Positions 8,900 to 17,934 are shown, counted from the first letter of the stretch. The stretch is DNA of 64,000 nucleotides from Psychrobacter sp. PG1 (GCF_014897815.1 NZ_JABUZG010000061.1:1-64000); one strand, 5' to 3'. Numbers and translations are program-made. The notes: generated by a model from the sequence alone, not told the origin.

Positions 8900-9023
8900 G
8901 AATGATTTGTAATCGCAAACTGCTTTTATCAAGCTGCTTTTTATAATGGATTAAAGGGCAGCTTGGGTTTTGACACTGAACAACTTATTTAAACGCGATT
9001 GAACTTTTTAGGATGATTAACTC

Positions 9024-10757
9024 ATGACGCAAACGCTTCAAACATCTTCTTCAGCGCCCGCCACGCCGTCTCTGACATGTGGTGAGCTGCTCGTACAGTG
9101 GCTAGAGTATTATGGGGTAGAGACCGTATTTGGTATTCCGGGTGTGCATACGGTCGAGCTATATCGTGGTCTGCCAAACACCAACATTCGCCACGTGACA
9201 CCGCGTCATGAACAAGGTGCGGGGTTTATGGCTGATGGCTATTACCGCGCGTCTGCCAAAGTTGGCGTGTGTTTTATCATCACAGGTCCGGGTATGACGA
9301 ATATCATGACGGCCATGGCGCAGGCGTTGGCTGACTCCATCCCGATGTTAGTGATTTCTAGTGTTAATAAAGTGGCAGATACGGGCAGCGGTGAAGGGCA
9401 CTTGCATGAATTGCACGATCAGCAAGGTATGGTCAGCAAGGTAGCGCTCACGAGCAAAACTATTTGGCAGCCTGAATCGTTACCCAAGGTCATCGCTGAA
9501 GCGTTTGCATTATTTAATGGCGCACGTCCAGGGCCAGTGCATATCCAGCTGCCCATTGATGTGATTACCGCCGATGCCAGTCATGTCGCAAAGCCCTCTG
9601 ATTTAACTCCTTATTTAAATAACTTTGCAAAAAATTCGACTGATGCACATGGTTTAACGTCACCTCAAGTAATGAGACCGCTGCCCAATCCTGCGCAATT
9701 AGATTTGATCGTTGAATCTCTAAAAGCGGCAAAAAATCCAGTGATACTTTATGGTGGTGGCTGCGTCGATGTCGATCATGACGCGCAGACTCTAGCAGAG
9801 ATTATCGATGCACCGACGTTTTTGACCATCAATGCCAAAGGTTTGCTGCCACCTAGCCACCCATTAAGTTTGGGTAGCAATCAGTCATTAGAGGCAGGTC
9901 GCGCCGTTATTGCTGAGGCTGATTGGGTGTTGGCGATTGGTACTGAGCTGGGTGAAACTGATTATGATGTGTTCTTTAACGGCCAGTTCAAAATCAATGG
10001 CACGCTGATTCGTATCGACTGCGATGCCCAGCAATTACAGCGTCCTTTTAGAGCCGATATCGCGGTATTGTCCGATGCGCAAATGGCGGTAAGTGGTCTA
10101 TGTAGTCGTTTAAAGGGTCAGGTGTTAAATCATCAAGCGGTATCACGAGTAAATGAGGCAAAACAAGCACTATTAGCAGGAATGACACCAGACTTTGCGG
10201 GTCAAAATGCGCTACTTCAATTGATTCGAGATGAAGTGAAAGACGTCATCTTCGTTGGTGATTCAACGCAGCCTGTCTATAGCGGCAATCTTGGTTTTGA
10301 GGCATTGGCGACGCGTCGATGGTTTAATTCATCGACTGGATTTGGCACGTTAGGTTATGGTTTGCCTGCTGCCATTGGCGCCATGATTGGTTCCAACAGT
10401 CCAGTGGTCAGCTTGATTGGCGACGGCGGTATTCAGTTTACGATTGCAGAACTTATCTGCGCCGCCGAGCTTGAGCTGCCATTGATTGTGCTGCTGTGGA
10501 ACAATCAAGGCTATGGCGAGATTCGTCGTTATATGGAAGAGGGCGGATTGCCACTAATCGGGGTTAATATTAAGACGCCAAACTTTGAGCCGCTGGCAGC
10601 AGGATTTGGTGCAGGTTATCGCAGAATTACCGATAAGCAGCAATTACTAGACGCCTTGCAAAAGGATATCAACGGCAAGCAGCCTTTCATTTATGAAGTT
10701 GATGAAGCCGATGACTTTTTGATTGAAATGGGTAAAACGTTCATCTGCTTTAGCTAA
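9024..10757 (+). CDS. aruI: 5-guanidino-2-oxopentanoate decarboxylase (AruI type)
   Basis: A 577-residue enzyme of the TPP-dependent acetolactate-synthase fold. The N-terminal signature VFGIPGVHTVELYRGL followed by RHEQGAGFMADGYYR (cofactor Glu63) and FIITGPGMTNIMTAM is characteristic of the AruI group. The TPP-binding motif GDGG to NN is at about 466-493. In Pseudomonas, AruI decarboxylates 2-ketoarginine to 4-guanidinobutyraldehyde in the arginine transaminase pathway. The ureohydrolase is 124 bases upstream and the Dld-like gene 50 bases downstream, all co-directional. Glyoxylate carboligase-like activity is the main alternative, but the neighbours argue against it. Confidence 0.88.
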   Translation: MTQTLQTSSSAPATPSLTCGELLVQWLEYYGVETVFGIPGVHTVELYRGLPNTNIRHVTPRHEQGAGFMADGYYRASAKVGVCFIITGPGMTNIMTAMAQALADSIPMLVISSVNKVADTGSGEGHLHELHDQQGMVSKVALTSKTIWQPESLPKVIAEAFALFNGARPGPVHIQLPIDVITADASHVAKPSDLTPYLNNFAKNSTDAHGLTSPQVMRPLPNPAQLDLIVESLKAAKNPVILYGGGCVDVDHDAQTLAEIIDAPTFLTINAKGLLPPSHPLSLGSNQSLEAGRAVIAEADWVLAIGTELGETDYDVFFNGQFKINGTLIRIDCDAQQLQRPFRADIAVLSDAQMAVSGLCSRLKGQVLNHQAVSRVNEAKQALLAGMTPDFAGQNALLQLIRDEVKDVIFVGDSTQPVYSGNLGFEALATRRWFNSSTGFGTLGYGLPAAIGAMIGSNSPVVSLIGDGGIQFTIAELICAAELELPLIVLLWNNQGYGEIRRYMEEGGLPLIGVNIKTPNFEPLAAGFGAGYRRITDKQQLLDALQKDINGKQPFIYEVDEADDFLIEMGKTFICFS

Positions 10758-10807
10758 TGTTAATACGTCAAATATAATAAAGGCTGGTCGCTCAAGGAAG
10801 AACGTCT

Positions 10808-12619
10808 ATGATGCCACATGCTAACCGCTCGTCTGGTCGCTTGAGCACCTCGCTGGCAAGCTTATTAACGGATTTATCCGCCGTTGTTGGCGCGACCAAT
10901 GTATTGACCAAGTCAAGCCAGCAGCAGTCGTATACACAAGGGGCTATTGCTTCTATCACGGATGCTGTCGCGGCAGTTGTGATACCAGACTCTCTTGTGG
11001 CACTATGGCGCGTCATTAATCTCTGTGCGGCGGTTGATGTGATTATTATTGCACAGGCTGCTAACACAGGGTTGACCGGAGGCTCGACACCGTACGGAGA
11101 GTACGATCGAGCAGTCGTTGTGATTTCTATGCAACGATTGGGCGGTGTTCATCTGCTCAATGACGCAGCAGAGCTAGTTGCTTTGCCAGCGGCTAGCCTC
11201 CAGCAGTTGGAGTCTCAGCTTGCGCCATTAGGGCGTGAGCCGCATTCAGTGCTGGGCTCTAGTTGTGTTGGTGCTTCAGTGATTGGCGGTATTTGCAACA
11301 GCTCTGGCGGTATGTTGGTGCAGCGTGGTCCGGCGTATACCGAGATGTCGCTATTTGCCAAACGTAATGCCATGGGTGAGTTTGAATTAATCAATCACTT
11401 GGGCATTGATTTAGGTGCGGATCCAGAAGAGATGCTTAGAAACTTACAAACTGGCACATTTAATAAAAATCCAAATAGTATCAGCAGTAAATCCTGTACA
11501 AACCACCATTATCAACATAAAGTTCGCGATTGCGAAGCAGACACGCCTGCCAGATTCAATAATGATCCTAACGGATTATATGAAGCTTCGGGTTCAGCAG
11601 GCAAAGTCATCGTCTTTGCGGTTCGAGTCGCGACATTTGCCAAACCGACACAAGAGCAAACATTCTATATCTCGACCAATGACGCCGATACTTTGACCAC
11701 ACTCAGGCAACAGTGGTTAAAAAGCGAGCTAAACCTGCCTATTTTGGCAGAATATATGCACAAAAATTACAACGATATTACCATGCGCTATGGCCGTGAT
11801 ACTTGTTTGAGTATGCGAAAATTGCCTGCTGGTAAGATAGGTGGATTGTATCGGCTACAAGCTAAAATTGGCTATTATTTAAATAAATGGCGATTGCCTC
11901 AGACTTTACCAGATCGGCTGCTACAAATGACTGGTATTTTCATGCCGCCGTCATTACCCAATTCTTTGGCTGAGCAGGCGTGTTCCTATCGTTATCATTT
12001 AATCATTAAAGTCGCGGATGGCAATAATACGTACGATGATAATAGCGATGATAACGGCAGTCATGGTCATATTGCCGCCGCTCAAGCATTTCTACAGTCC
12101 CATATGCAGCAACATAAAGGCGTCGTACATCTCTGTACAGCAGCAGAATCCCAAGCATTATTGGTGTTTCGCAGTGCAGCAACCGCTGCCATGTTTCGTT
12201 ATCACAATCTTAACCACACAACGTTTGGCGAGCTATTATCTACCGACATTGCCTTACCAAGGAATGCCGTAGATTGGGATGAAGTGCTACCTATTAACTT
12301 ACAAAAGCAAGTCAGTAAAACCTTTTATTTGGGACATTTTTTCTGCCATGTCATGCATCAAGATTATCTGTTATACCCTGAAGTGGATGCAAAAAAATTC
12401 AAGGATGAGCTATTGGCGTTTTATGATCGACGTCGTATAGAGTACCCTGCTGAACACAACGTGGGTCATGTCTATACCGCAAAGCCTGCACTACATACTT
12501 TTTATAAAAAATTAGATCCGACCAATTCACTGAACCCAGGCATTGGTCAGACAGCAAAATGGAAAAATTGGCGATCGTCGCCCATCAAGGAGGAATTAAA
12601 TGACGAATTATCTCGATAA
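10808..12619 (+). CDS. dld: Quinone-dependent D-lactate dehydrogenase (Dld) family flavoprotein
   Basis: A 603-residue membrane-associated FAD enzyme. The N-terminal FAD_binding_4 half has AANTGLTGGSTP and GGICNSSGGMLVQRGPAYTE. The C-terminal membrane-binding half ends with the family signature AEHNVGHVYTAKPALHTF and DPTNSLNPGIGQTAKWKNW, closely like E. coli Dld. Family members oxidise D-lactate (or another D-2-hydroxy acid) and pass electrons to quinone. Its place between aruI and yjiH is unusual. It may make pyruvate, or convert 2-hydroxy-5-guanidinopentanoate to 2-ketoarginine for AruI. The stop overlaps the yjiH start by 20 nt, implying coupled translation. Confidence 0.88.
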   Translation: MMPHANRSSGRLSTSLASLLTDLSAVVGATNVLTKSSQQQSYTQGAIASITDAVAAVVIPDSLVALWRVINLCAAVDVIIIAQAANTGLTGGSTPYGEYDRAVVVISMQRLGGVHLLNDAAELVALPAASLQQLESQLAPLGREPHSVLGSSCVGASVIGGICNSSGGMLVQRGPAYTEMSLFAKRNAMGEFELINHLGIDLGADPEEMLRNLQTGTFNKNPNSISSKSCTNHHYQHKVRDCEADTPARFNNDPNGLYEASGSAGKVIVFAVRVATFAKPTQEQTFYISTNDADTLTTLRQQWLKSELNLPILAEYMHKNYNDITMRYGRDTCLSMRKLPAGKIGGLYRLQAKIGYYLNKWRLPQTLPDRLLQMTGIFMPPSLPNSLAEQACSYRYHLIIKVADGNNTYDDNSDDNGSHGHIAAAQAFLQSHMQQHKGVVHLCTAAESQALLVFRSAATAAMFRYHNLNHTTFGELLSTDIALPRNAVDWDEVLPINLQKQVSKTFYLGHFFCHVMHQDYLLYPEVDAKKFKDELLAFYDRRRIEYPAEHNVGHVYTAKPALHTFYKKLDPTNSLNPGIGQTAKWKNWRSSPIKEELNDELSR

Positions 12620-14006
12620 GTCGCAGCAACCGATATTAGGAAATGATGTTGTCGATTCAGAAACGCCGCAAGGAGAGCAGTGGCGTGCGTCAATGTGGAA
12701 GTTTTTATTGTTTTCAGCATTGGGCATTGCACTATTTATTATTCCGTTTCAATGGGACGGAAAGGTTACGATTTTATTGGGTGTGTTAACGGACGCTTTG
12801 CAAGCTTTGTTGGGCGGTTCTGTCGTTTATGTGGCAATGGCAATCGTGACGACATCCTTTCTTGGGGCATTGGCTGTGAAGGTGTTAAAACCCAACCTGC
12901 ATGAAGACTCTATGGTCAAAAAACTCTTCGATGTTGATTGGTTTTGGCTCACTGCCCGATTGTTAGGGATGGTGTTTGTCTGGATGATTTATCTGCAAGT
13001 CGGCCCTGAGTTTATTATTAATCGTAATACCGGCGGCGTCATTTTCGAAGATTTGATTCCAATTTTGATTCCTTTGTTTTTCTTCGCCATTTTATCGTTA
13101 CCGTTTTTGACAGATTTTGGTTTGATGGAGTTTTTGGGCACACTGGCGAGCAAAATATTTGTCAAGCTGTTTAAGTTGCCAGGACGCTCAGCGGTAGATG
13201 CCATGTCCTCTTGGTTTGGCGCAGCTTCTATCGGTTTACTCGTGACCATGCAGGAGTATGATAAAAGCTACTATAGCCAGCGTGAAGCGGCGATTATCGC
13301 GACGACTTTTTCGGTGACTTCGATCGCTTTTACTTATGTCGTCGCCAAAACCATCGGCGTGGACGATAACTTTGTTTATTTTTATCTGACCATTGCTTTA
13401 ACAGGCTTTATCGCCGCGATTATTATGCCGCGTATACCGCCACTCTCCTTAAAGCCTGACACCTATCATTCTGGCAAAAGCATGCTTGATGAAGGGATTC
13501 CTGCTCAGTACACGACCTACCAATGGGCGGTCAATCGTGCTGTGACGCGCGCGCACTCAATGCCAAGTCTGGGTCAAGTGTTCAAACGTAGTGTAAAGAA
13601 TTTATTCGATATCTATTTTGGGCTAATCCCCGTGATTTTCGCAATTGGTACGATTGGTCTGGGCTTAGCCGAATATACGCCTGTGTTTAAATGGTTGTCT
13701 ACACCGTTGGTACCGCTGCTTGATTTGTTACAGATTCCAGAGGCAGCAGAGGCGGCTCCAGCGATGATTATGGGCTTTGCGGATATGTATTTGCCAGCCT
13801 TGGTCGGCAAAAGTATTGAGAGTGAGATGACAAGATTCATCGTTGGTGCATGTTCTATTACTCAGATTATTTATATGTCTGAAGTAGGCGCGCTGATTTT
13901 GAAATCAAACATCAAGCTTAATGTGTTAGAGCTGTTTATGATTTTTATTCTTCGTACGCTGATCAGTTTGGTGGTGATTACCTCAGTGGCGCATCTACTG
14001 TATTAG
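12600..14006 (+). CDS. yjiH: YjiH-family Gate-domain membrane protein (putative transporter)
   Basis: A 468-residue protein with about ten hydrophobic segments, of the YjiH/nucleoside-recognition (Gate domain) family. Conserved stretches include LPGRSAVDAMSSWFGAASIG and GFADMYLPALVGKSI. No substrate is firmly established for the family. Its position inside the guanidino-acid cluster suggests uptake or efflux of a pathway compound. It has a near-perfect ribosome site (AAGGAGGAATTAA before ATG 12600) although it starts within the dld coding region. A hairpin without a T run follows at 14057-14091. Confidence 0.85.
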   Translation: MTNYLDKSQQPILGNDVVDSETPQGEQWRASMWKFLLFSALGIALFIIPFQWDGKVTILLGVLTDALQALLGGSVVYVAMAIVTTSFLGALAVKVLKPNLHEDSMVKKLFDVDWFWLTARLLGMVFVWMIYLQVGPEFIINRNTGGVIFEDLIPILIPLFFFAILSLPFLTDFGLMEFLGTLASKIFVKLFKLPGRSAVDAMSSWFGAASIGLLVTMQEYDKSYYSQREAAIIATTFSVTSIAFTYVVAKTIGVDDNFVYFYLTIALTGFIAAIIMPRIPPLSLKPDTYHSGKSMLDEGIPAQYTTYQWAVNRAVTRAHSMPSLGQVFKRSVKNLFDIYFGLIPVIFAIGTIGLGLAEYTPVFKWLSTPLVPLLDLLQIPEAAEAAPAMIMGFADMYLPALVGKSIESEMTRFIVGACSITQIIYMSEVGALILKSNIKLNVLELFMIFILRTLISLVVITSVAHLLY

Positions 14007-14056
14007 CCATGTAGCCAATATCAACCCAGCCTCTAGCATCACGATAATGTGCCAAA

Positions 14057-14091
14057 TAATCGGTTTATTCTTTAGTTAGATAAACCGATTA
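14057..14091. other. Hairpin between yjiH and the aldehyde dehydrogenase
   Basis: A perfect 12-bp inverted repeat, TAATCGGTTTAT with ATAAACCGATTA, has an 11-base loop. No T run follows, so it may be an RNA-stability element or a weak attenuator rather than a terminator. Confidence 0.45.
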
Positions 14092-14184
14092 CTTAGCGAA
14101 TGATTGATAGAGACACTTATAAATGAAATTAAAGACAATAGGTATAAAACAATTATATCAAACCATATAAGGTGATTGACCATC

Positions 14185-15708
14185 ATGGAAATGACGAATG
14201 CTAACAGTTTAACGAGAGAAAGCGCCATCCAAACGGTTCACGATGAAGTGATGTTAAATGCAGCTTATATAGATGGCAAATGGATGACTATTGAAGCGCC
14301 TGCTACCGATACTGCTGACGCTGATAGCTATGATTCGAATTATGATTTATATGATTCAAATTCGGGAACAATCATCGCTACCACTCGATTGTGTACCAAG
14401 GTACAGGTAGAAATGGCAGTCAATGCGGCTTCTGCGGCGTATCCATCTTGGTCGCGAACCGCCGTAAGCACGCGTGCATCGTATCTCAATGCCATTGCCG
14501 AGAAGATGGAGGAGCAGTTTGACAAATTGGTGGGATTGTCTGTGTTAAATAATGGTAAGCCCATTGAAGAGGCAAAAATAGACGTGAGTGATGCCATTGC
14601 CTGCTATCGCTATTATGCCAATCTCATCACAGAACAAGCGACGTGGTCGGAGGTATCCACCAGCGAGTCAGGCATACGCTTGCTAAAAACGTATGCACCT
14701 GTTGGTATTTGCGCCCTTATTGTCCCGTGGAATTTTCCAATGGTCACTACTGCTTGGAAGTTAGCCCCTGCATTGGCTGCAGGCTGTACGGTGCTATTAA
14801 AGCCCTCCGAGGTGACATTATTGCCAGAGTTGATGCTGGGCAATATGTTGTCTGCTATTAAACTACCGAAAGGAGTCGTTAATATTTTGCCGGGTGCAGC
14901 TGAAGTGGGCGCTGCCATGACCTGCCATCCATTAATCGACAAAATTTCTTTTACTGGTAGCAACGCCGTTGGTGAAAAGGTAATGAGCCAAGCGGCAAAA
15001 GGTATTAAGGATATCAGTCTAGAGCTGGGCGGTAAGTCAGCCATCGTCGTATGTGCAGATGCTGATATCGACCACGCTTGTGATTTGATTATCGGTGGTA
15101 TATTTACCAATGCCGGTCAGATCTGTTCAGCCACCTCAAGACTGCTTGTTCATGAAAGCATTGCTCAGTCGTTGTTCGATACATTAAAAGTTAATACAGA
15201 AAGTTTGCAAATTGGTGATGGCTTTGACACTGACACGCAAATGGGTCCACTGGTTAGTGAGCAGCAACTAAATCAAGTAAAAAAATATTTCGACCTTGCT
15301 GCTGCCGAAAACCTGACTTGTCTCACAGGTGGTGAGATCTTAAATCGGCAAGGGTATTTTGCGATGCCGACGATTTATACCAATGTTCTAGTGACCAGTC
15401 AGTTATGGACAGAAGAGGTTTTTGGGCCGATACTAGTGAGTCAAACGTTTACCGACCATGCCGAGGCGATTGCTTTAGCCAATGATAGCCAGTTTGCTTT
15501 GGCCGCGAGCATTGTCAGCGCTGATGAAACGGCGGCCGTAGAGATGGCGCTACAGATTCAAGCGGGTCATATCTGGATCAATGAACAGCAAATTGTACTG
15601 CCAGAATCAGGGTGGGGCGGATTTAAGCAAAGCGGTATCGGTCGTGAGCTGGGCGTAGACGGCTTGTCTGCGTATCAAAAAAGCAAGCACGTGCTGTTGA
15701 GTCATTAA
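14185..15708 (+). CDS. NAD(P)-dependent aldehyde dehydrogenase, probable 4-guanidinobutyraldehyde dehydrogenase
   Basis: A full-length ALDH of 507 residues from ATG 14185, chosen because AAGGTGA sits nine bases before it; TTG at 14176 is too close to that site. Catalytic Glu280 is in LELGGKSA and Cys314 in NAGQICSATSR, with the usual 34-residue spacing. WNFPMVTTAWKLAPALAAG is the cofactor region. It is the last gene of the cluster after a 178-base gap containing a hairpin. By context it should oxidise the aldehyde made by AruI to 4-guanidinobutyrate, the step done by KauB in Pseudomonas. Betaine aldehyde-type specificity cannot be excluded. Confidence 0.85.
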   Translation: MEMTNANSLTRESAIQTVHDEVMLNAAYIDGKWMTIEAPATDTADADSYDSNYDLYDSNSGTIIATTRLCTKVQVEMAVNAASAAYPSWSRTAVSTRASYLNAIAEKMEEQFDKLVGLSVLNNGKPIEEAKIDVSDAIACYRYYANLITEQATWSEVSTSESGIRLLKTYAPVGICALIVPWNFPMVTTAWKLAPALAAGCTVLLKPSEVTLLPELMLGNMLSAIKLPKGVVNILPGAAEVGAAMTCHPLIDKISFTGSNAVGEKVMSQAAKGIKDISLELGGKSAIVVCADADIDHACDLIIGGIFTNAGQICSATSRLLVHESIAQSLFDTLKVNTESLQIGDGFDTDTQMGPLVSEQQLNQVKKYFDLAAAENLTCLTGGEILNRQGYFAMPTIYTNVLVTSQLWTEEVFGPILVSQTFTDHAEAIALANDSQFALAASIVSADETAAVEMALQIQAGHIWINEQQIVLPESGWGGFKQSGIGRELGVDGLSAYQKSKHVLLSH

Positions 15709-15723
15709 ACGTTGGGCGCTTTC

Positions 15724-15779
15724 ATATCTTATTTAGCCATTAATATTGCTACCAATGGCTAAATAAGATATTTGCTTTG
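15724..15779 (+). terminator. Terminator after the aldehyde dehydrogenase
   Basis: A perfect 18-bp inverted repeat (15724-15741 with 15754-15771) with a 12-base loop is followed by TTGCTTTGT. It closes the catabolic cluster. Confidence 0.75.
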
Positions 15780-15821
15780 TAAATTAACTTTACTGGACTA
15801 AGAATGCCATTCGATATAAAA

Positions 15822-15837
15822 TTGAGCAATCATTCAA
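15822..15837. promoter_or_regulatory. TetR operator TTGAGCAATCATTCAA upstream of tetR
   Basis: A 16-bp imperfect palindrome, 57 bases before the tetR start. It matches four further copies at 18014, 18086, 18109 and 26574. This supports autoregulation by the TetR protein. Confidence 0.7.
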
Positions 15838-15893
15838 ATTTTATCGCTGTGCTTATTTTTATATGAGATTACAGCTTTTGAGATGGAAAAACT

Positions 15894-16505
15894 ATGTCAC
15901 GTACCGCACTTTATAACCGTCAGGATGCCTTAGAACGCGCGTTACAGCTTTTTTGGCAAAAAGGCTTTCATGCTACTTCGTTAAAAGACATAGAAGAGGC
16001 GCTCGATATGCGTCCAGGAAGCATTTATGCTGCGTTTGGCAGTAAAGATGGATTATTTCAAGAAGCGTTAGACTACTATGCTCGCCTAGGTTTGAGTGAG
16101 CTTGAGCGGGTAATGGGCGCTTATCAATCGCCGCTGTTGGGGTTAGCCGCTTTCGTGCGTCAGCTGGGCGGTATTCGTGATAAAGGGCTGCCGAGTCAGG
16201 CTTGCATGTTGGTCAAAAGCTTACTGGAGCTTGGTGCTCGTGAGCAGACAGCGCTACAAAAAGTTGAAATGCTGCTGGCAGGTATGGAGCTGCGTTTTAT
16301 AAATTACTTTACCGAAGCACAGCGGCTGGGTGAGCTTGATAGTAAGTTGGATCCGACTAGGTTAGGTCGTCGCTTGCAGGCTGAAGTGATGGGATTGCGT
16401 GCTTTTGCGCAGCGTGATGTCGAGAGTGCAGCGGTGCAAGCGTTGGCTGAAGATATGGCACTCTCTATAGAAGGGCTGCGTATTGATAAGCCTGTTGGCG
16501 TGTAG
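15894..16505 (+). CDS. TetR/AcrR-family transcriptional regulator
   Basis: A 203-residue protein. The N-terminal HTH is about residues 8-55: ALERALQLFWQKGFHATSLK, then LDMRPGSIYAAFGSKDGLFQ. The rest is an all-helical ligand domain with a Cys in GLPSQACMLVKSLLEL. It is separated from the AhpD- and FrnE-like genes by a convergent arrangement. The same palindrome precedes tetR and those genes, so it probably represses itself and them. The ligand is unknown; the target functions hint at an oxidative or electrophile signal. Confidence 0.9.
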   Translation: MSRTALYNRQDALERALQLFWQKGFHATSLKDIEEALDMRPGSIYAAFGSKDGLFQEALDYYARLGLSELERVMGAYQSPLLGLAAFVRQLGGIRDKGLPSQACMLVKSLLELGAREQTALQKVEMLLAGMELRFINYFTEAQRLGELDSKLDPTRLGRRLQAEVMGLRAFAQRDVESAAVQALAEDMALSIEGLRIDKPVGV

Positions 16506-16593
16506 TTCATGTTGACTATTTGCAAATAAGCACTGCTAAAGGGTTATTGCCGATTAAGTAAGGCTGATTGCTAAGATATTTTTGGTATGAAAA

Positions 16594-16648
16594 AAGGGTT
16601 TTAGAGTTACTGTATAGTCTCGGGCTATACAGTAACTCTAAAACCCTT
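16594..16648. terminator. Long perfect hairpin, convergent tetR/frnE terminator
   Basis: Arms of 24 bases (16594-16617 and 16625-16648) are perfectly complementary around a seven-base loop. It lies between the converging tetR and frnE genes. An A run precedes the left arm, giving a T run for minus-strand transcripts, so a bidirectional terminator is likely. Confidence 0.7.
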
Positions 16649-16674
16649 AGCTTTTCTAAAACTCTCAGCTTTGA

Positions 16675-16704
16675 AGACTAAACCATGACTTCATGGTTTA
16701 GTCT
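16675..16704 (-). terminator. Hairpin overlapping the frnE stop
   Basis: A 13-bp perfect stem, AGACTAAACCATG with CATGGTTTAGTCT and a four-base loop, spans the frnE stop codon (16698-16700). It has no clear T run and may protect the mRNA 3' end ahead of the stronger hairpin at 16594. Confidence 0.45.
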
Positions 16705-17351
16705 GGCATGTCAGCTAACTGCTGCAAAATGCTTTTATAATTTTCAATACCTTGTGCGCCGCTAATTAAATGACGCTCATTGAAAACCATAGAAGGCACA
16801 CTTTGAATGCCTTGTTGCTGCCAATGCTGCTTTTCTTTTTCTACCGCTGCAGCAAATCGCTGATCTTTTAAGACCGCTAGTGCTTCGCTACGATCCAGTC
16901 CAACATCGGCCGCAACATCGGCAAGCACACTATGATCTGATACATTTTGATTATCGACGAAATGTGCGACCAACAATGCTTGCTTTAGCTCGTGCATACG
17001 CCCTTGTTGATCGGCCCAATGCAGCAACTGATGCGCATTAAAAGTATTGTAAGTACGAAAGTCATCGGTAAACTGAAAATTAAATCCAGCTTCAGCACCT
17101 ACTTCTGTCATTCTAGCTCGGTTCTCTTGAACGTCCTCAGCAGTCGTACCGTACTTCTCCATGATATGCTCACGATAGTTTCGTCCTTCGTGCGGTGTAT
17201 TAGGATTTAACTCAAATGGATGCCAGTGAATCTCGTGTGGAGTGTTGGTTTGTTTTAATGCCTCGGCTAGTTGACTATAGCCGATAGCGCACCAAGGGCA
17301 GACCACGTCTGACACGATATCTATTCGTAATGGCTTTTTTAAATTACTCAT
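16698..17351 (-). CDS. frnE: DsbA-family oxidoreductase, FrnE-like
   Basis: A 217-residue cytoplasmic thioredoxin-fold protein without signal peptide. The active-site motif is CPWC in SDVVCPWCAIGYSQL. The FrnE/HCCA-isomerase type helical insert follows (YNTFNAHQLLHWADQQGR), and QGIQSVPSMVFN carries the cis-Pro loop. FrnE proteins act in disulfide exchange and oxidative-stress tolerance. It sits 28 bases after the AhpD-like gene with a strong AAGGAG ribosome site, so the two form an operon. That operon is probably controlled by the TetR protein through three upstream palindromes. Confidence 0.9.
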   Translation of the reverse strand: MSNLKKPLRIDIVSDVVCPWCAIGYSQLAEALKQTNTPHEIHWHPFELNPNTPHEGRNYREHIMEKYGTTAEDVQENRARMTEVGAEAGFNFQFTDDFRTYNTFNAHQLLHWADQQGRMHELKQALLVAHFVDNQNVSDHSVLADVAADVGLDRSEALAVLKDQRFAAAVEKEKQHWQQQGIQSVPSMVFNERHLISGAQGIENYKSILQQLADMPD

Positions 17352-17379
17352 GGTGGCTCCTTATTTGGTTCTTATATAA

Positions 17380-17934
17380 TTAGACAGCTTTATGCCATTC
17401 AAACTTTTGGAAAGGCTTGTCGATTGGCGTGTTGGCCAAATGGTTGGTGTAGTTGCTCATCACTTTTTGAGCCGCTGCAAGAACCACTTCTAAAATCTGA
17501 CGTTTAGTAAAGCCTGCATCTAAGAACGCTTGCACTGCGTCATCATTTACATTACCACGATCACGAACGACCGATAGCGTAAAGTCGCGTAATGCTTCTA
17601 GTTTTTCAGTTGGTAGTGGTGTCTCATTACGTAATGCATCAGTAATGGCGTCATCTACTTTCATGCTTTTGGCGATGCCAGTATGAGCGGGTACACAGTA
17701 ATGGCACTCATGCTCGACGTTGATGGTTTGCCATACGACCGTGACTTCCTCATCATCGAAACTGCTGTCTAAAAACAACTGATGCAGGCGTTGATAGCCT
17801 TCTAATAGCCCAGGTGCTTCAGCCATGACGGCATGTAGGTTAGGTACCATGCCAAACGCTTTGATAGAAACATCAAGCAAGTCTTTGCTTGCTGCTGGGG
17901 CTGTGTCTTTGTCGTGTAGAGTAAATTCAGTCAT
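17380..17934 (-). CDS. Carboxymuconolactone decarboxylase/AhpD-family protein
   Basis: A 184-residue protein of the AhpD fold. The redox motif CHYC is in EHECHYCVPAHTGIAKSM: a CxxC followed by the conserved His typical of AhpD-like peroxidatic or thiol-disulfide proteins. VSIKAFGMVPNLHAVMAEAP is the family N-terminal region. It is the first gene of an operon with frnE, starting after AAGGACTTTCAC. It could reduce peroxides or pass electrons to a partner. Not the same subtype as E. coli YnjA, despite the ynj genes nearby. Confidence 0.87.
   Translation of the reverse strand: MTEFTLHDKDTAPAASKDLLDVSIKAFGMVPNLHAVMAEAPGLLEGYQRLHQLFLDSSFDDEEVTVVWQTINVEHECHYCVPAHTGIAKSMKVDDAITDALRNETPLPTEKLEALRDFTLSVVRDRGNVNDDAVQAFLDAGFTKRQILEVVLAAAQKVMSNYTNHLANTPIDKPFQKFEWHKAV

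Noticed and set aside
17380-17934. AhpD-like gene as E. coli YnjA orthologue
   Set aside because: Only the CxxC region is comparable; the N-terminus and overall sequence differ, it is in a separate operon with frnE and has its own operators.
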